Source: Neptuniibacter halophilus
Lineage (GTDB): Bacteria; Pseudomonadota; Gammaproteobacteria; Pseudomonadales; Balneatricaceae
Assembly (NCBI RefSeq): GCF_030295765.1
Contig: NZ_AP027292.1
Coordinates: 1,240,001 to 1,304,000 of the forward strand
Length of the DNA stretch: 64,000 nucleotides
Direction of reading: 5' to 3'
Positions 42,675 through 51,226 of this stretch are shown here, one piece after another (positions within the stretch are counted from its first letter, which is position 1; each line of letters begins with the position of its first letter). A program made the position numbers and the translations under genes. The notes beneath the pieces were generated by a model. That model made no database searches, was not told where the DNA came from, and saw nothing but the letters and a program-made list of their open reading frames with translations.

Positions 42675-42723
42675 TCACCTGCCACCCGGGCCTCGTAAGA
42701 GGCCCGCATACCCTGTCGCAAAC

Positions 42724-42777
42724 TATCAAGCGACACACATCTTATGTCAATTCAGATCTCCTGAGCCCCTGTAGGCT
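42724..42777 (+). promoter_or_regulatory. TGTCAA direct-repeat operator/promoter upstream of first DUF3604 gene
   Basis: TATCAA (42724-42729) and TGTCAA (42745-42750) are 21 bp apart; TAGGCT (42772-42777) follows 21 bp later. The downstream gene starts at 42831, giving a leader of about 45 nt. Confidence 0.62.
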
Positions 42778-42830
42778 GGGAAAAAATAATAATGGGCACA
42801 CTCCACACGCCCTGATGGAGACGCTACCTG

Positions 42831-44636
42831 ATGAATAAAAAACTTCTGGCCAGCCTGATTGCGCTGGCAGCCAGCTCCGCCACAACGCTCAACGCAGCAC
42901 CCACTCAGTTGTACTGGGGTGACACCCACCTGCACACATCCTATTCCGGTGATGCTTTTGCCATGGGCAATGAAACCGCAGATCCGGATACCGCTTACCG
43001 CTTTGCCAAAGGTGAGCCCGTTATCCATCCCTATAACCGCACCCGGGTGCAGTTAAACCGGCCGCTGGATTTTCTGGTCGTTGCCGACCACGCCGAATAT
43101 ATGGGCATGATGCAACTGATCCGGGAAAACAGCCCCCTGTTGAAAGAAACTGAGAACGGTCCGCGAATGATCGACCTGTGGCACAGCAAAGGCTCCAAAT
43201 CGGTCTACTACGATGCAGCTGGCGCGCTGGTGAAAGGCAAGCCTTATCAGGACCTGCTCAGCGACACGATGCGCCGGCCGATCTGGGACCGCATCATCAA
43301 AGCGGCAGAAGATAATAACGAACCGGGTAAATTTACCGCTTTTATTGGCTGGGAGTGGTCCTCCATGCCCGGAGGTGCCAACCTGCACCGTATCGTATTC
43401 ACCGATAAAGGCGAAAAAGAAGCCAAAAGCTTCCTGCCCTACTCCTCGGCCGACAGTAACCGGCCTGAAGATTTATGGAACTGGCTGGAACAGACCTCAA
43501 AGTCCAGCAACGCTGATTTCGTTGCCATCCCGCATAACTCAAATATCAGTAACGGGCTGATGTTTAACCGGGTCGACAGCTATGGCCATCCGATCAGCGC
43601 TGACTATGCGCGTACCCGGATGCGCTGGGAACCGGTGGCCGAGGTCACCCAGATTAAAGGCGACTCAGAAGCCCACCCGAGCCTTTCTCCGGATGATCCA
43701 TTCGCCGATTTCGAACAGTTCGAACACGTAATGAGTTTCGGCGCAGGGGCCGTGAAACAGGCTGACCAGACTGGCAATTACGCCCGCAGCGCACTCAAAC
43801 GCGGTCTGGAAATTGAGGCAGAAACCGGCGCCAATCCATTTAAATTCGGCATGATCGGCTCAACCGACTCACACACCGGTTTAACTACCGCCTTTGAACC
43901 TAACTTCTGGGGCAAATTCGGTATCGATTCAATCCCGGAAAATCTCGATCAGGAAGCCACCCCGCAGGCTGATGGCTGGAGTATGTCTGCCGCTGGCATG
44001 GTGGCGGCCTGGGCCGATCAGAATACCCGCGAGAGTATCTTTGCGGCCTTTAAACGCAAAGAGGTCTATGCCACCAGCGGTCCGCGTATTCAGGTACGCA
44101 TGTTTGCCGGTTTCGACTTCACCCCTGCCGATGCCGAAACCCATGATCTGGCGGCCACCGGCTACCGCAAAGGCGTTCCTATGGGTGGCGATCTGAGCAA
44201 GGCCCCTGCCGGTAAAAGCCCGAACTTTCTGATTCAGGCGGTAAAAGACCCACGCGATGCCAACCTTGACCGGGTACAGGTCGTTAAGGGCTGGCTGGAT
44301 GATGCAGGCAACAGCCATGAACAGGTCTTTAACGTCGCTCTTTCCGATAATCGGCAAGACCTCGGAGCCGACACCCCGACGGTCGGTAATACCGTCGATC
44401 CGAAAACCGGACGTTACAGCAACAATATCGGTGCTGAAGAGCTGGTTACTGTATGGCAAGACCCGACTTTCGATCCCAACCAGCGAGCCTTTTACTACCT
44501 CCGCGTTCTGCAAATTCCAACGGCACGTCATACCATGCTGAGTGCTGTAGCACTGGGTAAACGGATCTCTGACATGAAACAACCGTCAACGATTCAGGAA
44601 CGGGCTTATACCTCTCCCATCTGGTATACACCCTGA
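42831..44636 (+). CDS. DUF3604 exported metal-hydrolase-like protein, copy 1
   Basis: Protein of 601 residues with a signal peptide (1-22, ending TLNAA). The mature chain has PHP-like metal-site motifs: WGDTHLHTSYSGDA near residue 30, VVADHAEYMG near residue 84, GWEWSSMPGGANLHR, and IGSTDSHTGL near residue 344. DUF3604 proteins are predicted metal-dependent hydrolases of unknown substrate. The C-terminal half has conserved PRIQVRMFAGFDF and RAFYYLRVLQIPTARHT. It forms a tandem pair with the next gene and starts an operon of at least four genes. Confidence 0.88.
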   Translation: MNKKLLASLIALAASSATTLNAAPTQLYWGDTHLHTSYSGDAFAMGNETADPDTAYRFAKGEPVIHPYNRTRVQLNRPLDFLVVADHAEYMGMMQLIRENSPLLKETENGPRMIDLWHSKGSKSVYYDAAGALVKGKPYQDLLSDTMRRPIWDRIIKAAEDNNEPGKFTAFIGWEWSSMPGGANLHRIVFTDKGEKEAKSFLPYSSADSNRPEDLWNWLEQTSKSSNADFVAIPHNSNISNGLMFNRVDSYGHPISADYARTRMRWEPVAEVTQIKGDSEAHPSLSPDDPFADFEQFEHVMSFGAGAVKQADQTGNYARSALKRGLEIEAETGANPFKFGMIGSTDSHTGLTTAFEPNFWGKFGIDSIPENLDQEATPQADGWSMSAAGMVAAWADQNTRESIFAAFKRKEVYATSGPRIQVRMFAGFDFTPADAETHDLAATGYRKGVPMGGDLSKAPAGKSPNFLIQAVKDPRDANLDRVQVVKGWLDDAGNSHEQVFNVALSDNRQDLGADTPTVGNTVDPKTGRYSNNIGAEELVTVWQDPTFDPNQRAFYYLRVLQIPTARHTMLSAVALGKRISDMKQPSTIQERAYTSPIWYTP

Positions 44637-44662
44637 ACCCGGCCTGAGAAGGATTCGTAGCC

Positions 44663-46537
44663 ATGAAAACCACGCTGTGCTCCGTGCTGCTGGCCAGTTC
44701 GCTGCTCTCCTCTGCCCAGGCGGCGGAGGGCTCATACTCACCTCTGGCTGGCACCCATTACCCGCAACAGGTGTACTGGGGCGATACCCACCTGCACACA
44801 TCCTACTCGTTTGATGCAGCGATGATGGGCAACCGGGGCCTGAGCCCTGAAGAAGCCTATCGTTTCGCCCGGGGTAAGGAGATTACCGCTCATAATGGCA
44901 TGAGCGCCCGCCTCAATCGCCCGCTGGACTTCCTGATGGTGTCAGACCATGCCGAGTACCTCGGGCTGGTGCCGATGCTCGCTGCAGGTAACAAACAGCT
45001 CCTGAGTGATCCGACAGGCAAGCGCTGGGACAGCATGCTCAGAGCTGGCGGAAAGGAGTCCCTCAAAGCATTGCTGGAAATGAACGTCGACATCGGTGAA
45101 AACCGCAAAAGCCTGAGTAATATTCAGGTTGAGCGCAGCGCCTGGGATGACATCACCCGCATCGCTGATCATTACAATGATCCGGGCAAGTTTACGGCAT
45201 TCATCGGTTACGAATGGACTACGATGCCGGGCGGCGACAACCTGCACAGGGTGGTGCTGTTTGCCGATGACGCCAGCCTGGCCGGGCAGATGCTGCCCTT
45301 CTCCGCCTTCGACAGTGAAGATCCTGAAAACCTGTGGAATCACCTGCAGACCTATGAGGACACGACCGGAGGGCGGGTACTCGCCATTCCCCATAACGGT
45401 AATCTCAGTAATGGCCTGATGTTTGCGCTGACCGACCGGCAGGGCAACAGCCTCAACCGCGCTTACGCCGAAACCCGAAGCCGCTGGGAACCGGTGGTCG
45501 AAGTCACCCAGATAAAAGGCGACGGAGAGACCCACCCGACACTCTCACCCGCTGATGAATTCGCCGACTTTGAAACCTGGGATAAAGGCAACCTGAGTGC
45601 ATTATCTGCCAAGCAACCGGCCATGCTGCCCTATGAATACGCCCGTTCGGCGTTGAAGCTGGGCCTGCAGCAGGAAGCACAACTGGGCGTTAACCCCTTC
45701 AAATTCGGCATGATCGGCAGTACCGATGCGCACACCAGCCTGTCCGCTGTTGAAGAGAATAATTTCTGGGGCAAATTCAGTATGTTTGAGCCCAGCGCTA
45801 AACGCGGGGAAATTGCAGCCTATACGGCGGGCAAACAGAACAAAGTCTATAGCCTGACCGTAGATGAATCAGTCGCCTCAGGTTACGCCGCTGTCTGGGC
45901 GCAGGAAAACACCCGTGAATCCCTCTTTGATGCCATCAAGCGACGGGAAACCTACGCAACTACCGGCCCCCGCATAACCGTGCGATTTTTTGCCGGCTGG
46001 GAGTTTGCCGGCAATGAAGCTGACTATCCGGATTATGTTGCCCGCGGTTACGCAAAAGGGGTCCCGATGGGAGGAGATCTGTCTGATGCACCCGCCAACA
46101 CCGCGCCACGTTTCATGCTCAACGCCAGTCGCGACCCGGAAGGGGCCAACCTCGATCGGATACAGATCATCAAAGGCTGGCACGAAAAAGATGGCACGCT
46201 TCACGAGAAAGTTTATGACGTCGTCTGGAGCGGCGACAGACAACCTGACAGCAACGGCAAACTTCCCCCGGTAGGCAATACCGCTGACCCCGAACAGGCA
46301 ACCTGGCAAAACAGTGTCGGCAGCGCTGAACTGAGTCAGGTCTGGACCGACCCTGACTTTGACCCGTCAGAACGGGCTTTTTACTACGCCCGGGTACTTC
46401 AGATCCCGACGCCACGCTGGACTGCTTATGACAAGAAACACTTTAACCACCCTTTACGGAGTGAGATGCCTGATGTGATTCAGGAGCGTGCTTACACCTC
46501 ACCCATCTGGTACACCCCCACCGCGGAGAGAGAGTGA
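44663..46537 (+). CDS. DUF3604 exported metal-hydrolase-like protein, copy 2
   Basis: Protein of 624 residues, a clear paralogue of the preceding gene over its full length, with a signal peptide (1-20, ending AQA). It keeps the metal-site motifs WGDTHLHTSYSFDA, VSDHAEYLGL and IGSTDAHTSL and the ending AYTSPIWYTP. Divergence is considerable, so the duplication is old and the two may differ in substrate or form a heteromer. Its stop overlaps the ATG of the PPIase gene. Confidence 0.88.
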   Translation: MKTTLCSVLLASSLLSSAQAAEGSYSPLAGTHYPQQVYWGDTHLHTSYSFDAAMMGNRGLSPEEAYRFARGKEITAHNGMSARLNRPLDFLMVSDHAEYLGLVPMLAAGNKQLLSDPTGKRWDSMLRAGGKESLKALLEMNVDIGENRKSLSNIQVERSAWDDITRIADHYNDPGKFTAFIGYEWTTMPGGDNLHRVVLFADDASLAGQMLPFSAFDSEDPENLWNHLQTYEDTTGGRVLAIPHNGNLSNGLMFALTDRQGNSLNRAYAETRSRWEPVVEVTQIKGDGETHPTLSPADEFADFETWDKGNLSALSAKQPAMLPYEYARSALKLGLQQEAQLGVNPFKFGMIGSTDAHTSLSAVEENNFWGKFSMFEPSAKRGEIAAYTAGKQNKVYSLTVDESVASGYAAVWAQENTRESLFDAIKRRETYATTGPRITVRFFAGWEFAGNEADYPDYVARGYAKGVPMGGDLSDAPANTAPRFMLNASRDPEGANLDRIQIIKGWHEKDGTLHEKVYDVVWSGDRQPDSNGKLPPVGNTADPEQATWQNSVGSAELSQVWTDPDFDPSERAFYYARVLQIPTPRWTAYDKKHFNHPLRSEMPDVIQERAYTSPIWYTPTAERE

Positions 46538-47394
46538 TGTTTGGAAAATTGATTAAAGACCCTTTACTGCATTTCACACTGGCAGGCGCTGTACTCTTTG
46601 CGACCTATGAACAGATCGCTGCACCTGAAGAGCAGCTTGCTGAAAATACAATCGTGGTCGACCGTAACGCACTGCTGACTTTCATCCAGTACCGCTCCAA
46701 AGCGTTTCAACCCGAGCTGGCCTCAGCAAAGCTGGATCAGATGAGCACCGGAGAGCGGCAGAAACTGATCAGTGATTATGTGCGTGAAGAAGCCCTCTAC
46801 CGGGAAGCCGAGGCACTGGGAATGAGCGAAAACGATTACATTATCCGCCGCCGCTCGGTACAGAAACTTGAATTTATCACTCAGGGCATGGCTGAGCAGT
46901 TAGTCGAAGCGGATGATGCTGCAGTCAGCGAGTATTTCGAACAACACCGTCAGGACTACTACGAAGAACCTTCGTACACCTTTACCCACGTGTTTATCCG
47001 TTCCGGTGATAACACTCAGGCAGAGGCATTGCTGCAGCAACTCAACCGTGAAGAGGTCGACTTTTCATCAGCCACAGGCTTTGGTGACCGCTTTCTCTAT
47101 CACCGTAACTACGTCGAACGTACTGCGGATTTTATCGCCAGCCATTTTGGTGAGCAGTTCCGCAATCAACTCAGTCAGTTGAAAACCAGCCAACACCAAT
47201 GGCAGGGGCCCTTGCGCTCAGAACACGGCTTACATCTGCTGTTACTCAGTGAATATCGGCCGGGCCGGGTTCCGCAGCTCAGCGAGATATCAGAACGGGT
47301 AGAACGTGATTACCTGCGTTGGGAACAAAAACAGACACAGGAACTGGCGATTCAGCAGATCGTGGAGAAATATCATGTTGAAACTCATCTCTAA
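46537..47394 (+). CDS. Parvulin-type peptidyl-prolyl isomerase, membrane-anchored
   Basis: Protein of 285 residues. A short cytoplasmic start and hydrophobic segment (about 8-24) suggest an anchor facing the periplasm. A helical SurA/PpiD-like N-terminal part follows (VDRNALLTFIQYRSKAF), then a diverged parvulin domain (SYTFTHVFI, FGDRFLYHRNY, GPLRSEHGLHLLLL). Start chosen at ATG 46537, which overlaps the previous stop by one base; the in-frame GTG at 46534 is less likely. It may fold the exported DUF3604 proteins encoded just upstream. Confidence 0.82.
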   Translation: MFGKLIKDPLLHFTLAGAVLFATYEQIAAPEEQLAENTIVVDRNALLTFIQYRSKAFQPELASAKLDQMSTGERQKLISDYVREEALYREAEALGMSENDYIIRRRSVQKLEFITQGMAEQLVEADDAAVSEYFEQHRQDYYEEPSYTFTHVFIRSGDNTQAEALLQQLNREEVDFSSATGFGDRFLYHRNYVERTADFIASHFGEQFRNQLSQLKTSQHQWQGPLRSEHGLHLLLLSEYRPGRVPQLSEISERVERDYLRWEQKQTQELAIQQIVEKYHVETHL

Positions 47395-48343
47395 GCTCAC
47401 GCTGACCTGCCTGTTACTGTTATCGGCAGCAGCCTCAGCTCATGATGCCCGTCCGCTCTACCTGCAGATTGATGAACTGGAATCGGCAACCCCGGCTCAC
47501 CACTACCTTTTGAAACTGCAGGTACCCCCTTCAGTAGACAGCAGCAACCGCCCCTACCTGATATTGCCTGATAGCTGTCTGCGTGAAGGGGCCGGCCTGC
47601 TGCTGCGAGTCCAGTGCAGTGAATCACTGGCCAGTCAGGTTATCGGCTTTCAATACCCCGACTTCAACCCCTCAATCAGCACCCTGATCCGGATCTCATT
47701 TCGCTCCGGCGAGCAATATCAAACCCTGCTCTCGCCCAGCGAAAGCCAATGGCAGGTACCGACCCAGATCGAAACCGGTCAGGTGATCAGTGATTACACC
47801 GTGCTTGGCATTGAACATATCCTGATCGGCTGGGATCACCTGCTGTTCCTGCTTTGCCTGCTGCTGATCTCCGGCACGCTGAAACGTACCCTGATAACCG
47901 TTTCAGGCTTTACCCTGGCGCACTCGCTGACGCTGGTGCTGACCACACTGGGAATAGTCCGTCTGCCAATCGCGCCGGTAGAAGCGGTGATCGCCCTGAG
48001 TATTCTGTTTCTGGCAGCCGAGATCGCCCGTGGCCGCAGCAATAGTCTGGCCTGGCGTTATCCGGTTGCCATTTCACTGTTGTTTGGACTGATTCACGGC
48101 TTTGGCTTTGCCGCTGTACTCGGCGAAATAGGCCTGCCGCAAACGGAGATGGTTACCGCCCTGCTGTTCTTTAATATCGGCGTTGAGATTGGTCAGTTAC
48201 TCTTTATATTCAGTCTGATAGGCCTGTTTTATTTTCTCAGACGCATCCCTATACTGCCCCTTCCCGCTATTCAGCAGGTTATGATCTATAGCTGTGGAGC
48301 CCTGGCCGCGTTCTGGACAATTGAACGCATCGCCGGCTTCTGA
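47375..48343 (+). CDS. HupE/UreJ-family membrane protein with exported N-terminal domain
   Basis: Protein of 322 residues. A signal peptide (1-24) is followed by a periplasmic beta-rich domain of about 130 residues. Then come about six membrane helices with the HupE/UreJ_2 marks GIEHILIGWDHLLFLL, FTLAHSLTL and GLIHGFGFA. The histidines suggest metal binding; relatives are proposed nickel, cobalt or other metal permeases. GGAG precedes ATG 47375, which overlaps the PPIase end by 20 bp, so the four genes from 42831 are one unit. It may supply metal to the DUF3604 enzymes (inference). Confidence 0.82.
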   Translation: MLKLISKLTLTCLLLLSAAASAHDARPLYLQIDELESATPAHHYLLKLQVPPSVDSSNRPYLILPDSCLREGAGLLLRVQCSESLASQVIGFQYPDFNPSISTLIRISFRSGEQYQTLLSPSESQWQVPTQIETGQVISDYTVLGIEHILIGWDHLLFLLCLLLISGTLKRTLITVSGFTLAHSLTLVLTTLGIVRLPIAPVEAVIALSILFLAAEIARGRSNSLAWRYPVAISLLFGLIHGFGFAAVLGEIGLPQTEMVTALLFFNIGVEIGQLLFIFSLIGLFYFLRRIPILPLPAIQQVMIYSCGALAAFWTIERIAGF

Positions 48344-48396
48344 TCTGTCGCGTATGGGCGCCCTGCGCCCTGCGCTTAATCCCGAGGGAACGCCTG

Positions 48397-48792
48397 ATGG
48401 CTAAAATGATCCATTCCATGATCCGGGTTTCCGACCTGGATCGTTCAATCCGGTATTATCAGCAAACACTGAACCTGCACCCGGCTGGCCGCTTCGATAT
48501 GGAAGATTTCAGTCTGGTCTATCTGCGCAATGAAGAGAGCGAGTTCGAACTGGAGCTGACCTTCAATCGGGACGCAGAGGAACCCTACAGCCACGGCAGC
48601 GGTTACGGCCATCTTGCGGTTTCGGTCGAAGATGCACGTAGCTTTCATGCCCAAATGCAAGAACAAGGGTTCAACCCCACAGAACTGAAGGAGTTCGGTC
48701 AGGGCGAGCAGATCATGGCCCGTTTCTTTTTCCTCACCGACCCGGATGGATATAAGATCGAAGTGCTGGAACGCCTGGGTCGTTTTCAATAA
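48397..48792 (+). CDS. Glyoxalase I-like VOC protein
   Basis: Protein of 131 residues with the length and metal ligands of lactoylglutathione lyase: His in MIHSMIRVSDLDRSI, Glu in FELELTF, His in GYGHLAVSV, and Glu in GYKIEVLERL. It resembles E. coli GloA (135 residues). In this setting it could detoxify methylglyoxal or act on a related alpha-oxoaldehyde from the pathway. It follows the HupE/UreJ gene by 53 bp and precedes the first AraC gene by 34 bp, so it probably belongs to the same transcript. Confidence 0.85.
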   Translation: MAKMIHSMIRVSDLDRSIRYYQQTLNLHPAGRFDMEDFSLVYLRNEESEFELELTFNRDAEEPYSHGSGYGHLAVSVEDARSFHAQMQEQGFNPTELKEFGQGEQIMARFFFLTDPDGYKIEVLERLGRFQ

Positions 48793-48826
48793 GCTTAACT
48801 TTATCTGGATCAGGATTGATATCGCC

Positions 48827-49849
48827 ATGCGCCGCCAAGAACAGGCTCCAACCATACGCAGTAGTGCCCTGTTAGGATTTACTGAACACTGTCGCCAGCA
48901 CCGGCTGAACCCGGTCAAGATGCTCGAGCACGGCGGAGTTACCCCGGATGCACTGCACTCCAGAGAGCTGCGCATCCCCTACGAGGGGATGGTGCGTGCG
49001 CTTAACTATGCGGCCAAAAGTTCGGAAAACCCGCTCTTCTCAATGATGCTGTCCAGCAAAGTCGGCATCGAGGCACTGGGGCCACTGGGATTGATGGCGA
49101 GTCACTGCGAAAGCATCGGCGAGAGCCTCCGGGTCATTCAGAAATATTTCGATATACACGCACAGCACGTTACCCTGACGCTGGACGATTTCGGCGAAAA
49201 CAGCGCCCTGACCTACCTGATCAACCTTGATAACATCGACGACATGAGCCAGATCACTGAGCTCGGTCTCGGTCGTGCCCTGAGTGTGCTGAGGGCGCTG
49301 GCACCCTCGATACCCATTACCGGGGTCAGCTTCCGCCATCCGGCCAACACTGCACCCGAGAGCTACATTCCGATCATCGGTATTGAGCCCAATTTCTCAG
49401 CACCAGAAAACCGAATACTGTTTCCAACCTCATTCCTGAGCAAAGCCCCGGCGCCTCCCTCAGAACGGGCACAACTCTACTTTGACTCGTTTCTGCAGCA
49501 ACTGAGTGAAAGCCACGGCCATCAGCTACAGCCTCTGGTTATCAGGCTGATCCGTGAACTGATTCCCGCCGGTGAAGGCAATGCCAACTCGGTCGCCCGA
49601 TTACTGGGCTTGCACACCCGCAGCCTGCAGCGCCAGTTAAAACTACAGGGTACTGATTTCCGCACCCTGCTCGAACAGGTCCGCTACGAACTGGCACAGG
49701 AAGCCCTGCAGGACCCGGAGATTTCCCTGGCTGCCCTTGCCCGGACACTCGGCTATTCCGAACTGAGCGCATTCTCAAGAGCGTTTAAACGCTGGAGTGG
49801 CATCGCCCCTCAACGCTGGCGGGAACAGGCCCAATCTGAGAGCATGTAA
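48827..49849 (+). CDS. AraC-family regulator 1
   Basis: Regulator of 340 residues. The N-terminal sensing part (about 1-200) is of the arabinose-binding-domain-2/OruR type (GPLGLMASHCESIGESLRVIQKYFDIHA). The C-terminal double HTH is clear: SVARLLGLHTRSLQRQLKLQ near residue 258, and LAALARTLGYSELSAFSRAF near 304, ending FKRWSGIAPQRWR. It has the same length as regulator 2 and shares most motifs, so the two are paralogues. Neither the effector nor the target is known, but TGTCAA direct repeats surround the locus. Confidence 0.9.
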   Translation: MRRQEQAPTIRSSALLGFTEHCRQHRLNPVKMLEHGGVTPDALHSRELRIPYEGMVRALNYAAKSSENPLFSMMLSSKVGIEALGPLGLMASHCESIGESLRVIQKYFDIHAQHVTLTLDDFGENSALTYLINLDNIDDMSQITELGLGRALSVLRALAPSIPITGVSFRHPANTAPESYIPIIGIEPNFSAPENRILFPTSFLSKAPAPPSERAQLYFDSFLQQLSESHGHQLQPLVIRLIRELIPAGEGNANSVARLLGLHTRSLQRQLKLQGTDFRTLLEQVRYELAQEALQDPEISLAALARTLGYSELSAFSRAFKRWSGIAPQRWREQAQSESM

Positions 49850-49869
49850 CGGCAAAACAAGACAAAATA

Positions 49870-49924
49870 TGTCAAACGCCTGACATTTTACGACAAGCAT
49901 TGTTTATTTTTTGCCCACTATTAT
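49870..49924 (+). promoter_or_regulatory. TGTCAA direct-repeat operator/promoter upstream of AraC gene 2
   Basis: TGTCAA (49870-49875) and CGACAA (49891-49896) are 21 bp apart; TATTAT (49919-49924) follows 22 bp later and is the best -10 of the set. The downstream gene is regulator 2, so this may be autoregulation. Leader length is about 115 nt to ATG 50046. Confidence 0.6.
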
Positions 49925-50045
49925 GCGTCCAGACCGCATGAATTCAGGGTTTTCGCCGTTTTATTGCACCATAACCGCCCATTTGACAAAAAATGGCACC
50001 AGATTGATCATTGACGACACTATAAAAATAAAAAAGATGATCACA

Positions 50046-51068
50046 ATGACCTATACAAAGATACCGCCAAAAGTAAAAAGCAGCTCCCTGAGTGGCTACC
50101 ATCAGGTGTGCACCCGCCACCATGTCAATGCGATGGAACTGCTGGCTCAGGAGGAGCTTTCCAACACCGTTCTCCGGTCTGAAGATATCATGATCTGCTA
50201 CGACCGATTTGCCAGCCTGCTGAACCGTTCCGCCGATGCCGCCGATCATCCCCTGTTCGGTTTCGAACTGGCAACCCATCAGGGCCTGAAAACCTACGGT
50301 CCGCTGGGCCTGCTGGCCTCACAAAGTGCAACCGTGGGGGAAAGCCTGGATGTGATCCAGAAATATTTTCACTTCCATGCACAGGGCGTCAGCATCAGCT
50401 TCAGCGAACAGGAAAGGAATATGCATCTGGGGGTGAAAATCCAGATCGATCCGGGCATCTGTCAGATTCAGTTGATGGAGATGAGCCTGCTGCAGGGCTA
50501 TAACGTCCTCAACCAGCTATCCCCGGATCTGGCCAGTTGCACCCGGATTCATTTCAAACATGAACCACTGGCGCCGCTGGAGGAGTATCAGAAATACACC
50601 CGCGCCCGGATCAGTTTCGGCACCGATAAGAACGAATTAATCTTTCCGGCGCATATCCTCAGGCAGAAACCCTCGGCCGCTTCAGAGGAGGTGAAACACT
50701 ACCTTGAGAACTTCCTGAGCCGGGAATCTGAAGGTAAAGAGCAGCCCCTGAAACTGAAAGTTTCCAAGCTGATCTATGAGCTGATACCTACCGGCGAAGC
50801 CAGTCTGACCACCATTGCACCAATGCTGGGAATGAATGTGCGTACACTGCAGCGGGAGCTGCGTCTGGACGGCACCGAGTTTCGTGCTCTGCTGGATGAA
50901 GTACGCTTTGAAATTGCCCGAACCTACCTCGACCAGCACTACTCCATTACCGATGTGGCTCTCAATCTCGGCTACTCCGAGCTCAGCGCTTTCTCCCGTG
51001 CGTTCAAGCGCTGGTCCGGCATCACGCCTCAACAGTGGCGCAGCCAGACCTTTCGCCTTGCCGGCTGA
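50046..51068 (+). CDS. AraC-family regulator 2
   Basis: Regulator of 340 residues, paralogous to the preceding gene. The sensing part keeps GPLGLLASQSATVGESLDVIQKYFHFHA. The DNA-binding part has LTTIAPMLGMNVRTLQRELRL and ITDVALNLGYSELSAFSRAF, then FKRWSGITPQQWR. ATG 50046 or ATG 50037 are the likely starts; the frame opens further upstream but no ribosome site supports it. A TGTCAA repeat pair precedes it, consistent with autoregulation. It is a candidate activator of the surrounding catabolic genes. Confidence 0.9.
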   Translation: MTYTKIPPKVKSSSLSGYHQVCTRHHVNAMELLAQEELSNTVLRSEDIMICYDRFASLLNRSADAADHPLFGFELATHQGLKTYGPLGLLASQSATVGESLDVIQKYFHFHAQGVSISFSEQERNMHLGVKIQIDPGICQIQLMEMSLLQGYNVLNQLSPDLASCTRIHFKHEPLAPLEEYQKYTRARISFGTDKNELIFPAHILRQKPSAASEEVKHYLENFLSRESEGKEQPLKLKVSKLIYELIPTGEASLTTIAPMLGMNVRTLQRELRLDGTEFRALLDEVRFEIARTYLDQHYSITDVALNLGYSELSAFSRAFKRWSGITPQQWRSQTFRLAG

Positions 51069-51073
51069 GATGA

Positions 51074-51104
51074 AGGGGTAACCGTCCGGAGAACGGTTAC
51101 CCCT
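51074..51104 (+). other. Long hairpin after AraC gene 2
   Basis: Perfect 12-bp stem AGGGGTAACCGT/ACGGTTACCCCT (51074-51085 with 51093-51104), 7-nt loop, beginning 6 bp after the stop. There is no T-run, so it may be a weak terminator or 3' stabiliser that separates the regulator from the FAD oxidase promoter. Confidence 0.6.
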
Positions 51105-51113
51105 GTCATCAAA

Positions 51114-51167
51114 TGACAAATTGATAGTGTAAATTATCAAGCCCTTAAGCCTTCGGCACACTAACTT
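51114..51167 (+). promoter_or_regulatory. TGTCAA direct-repeat operator/promoter upstream of FAD oxidase gene
   Basis: TGACAA (51114-51119) and TATCAA (51135-51140) are 21 bp apart; TAACTT (51162-51167) follows 21 bp later. The gene starts at 51227 (or 51212), giving a leader of about 40-50 nt. Confidence 0.6.
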
Positions 51168-51226
51168 AACTGAAACGGTTCAGGCTCCCCGGCCTGAATA
51201 CAGCCATCAGAATGAAGCGTGCCACT

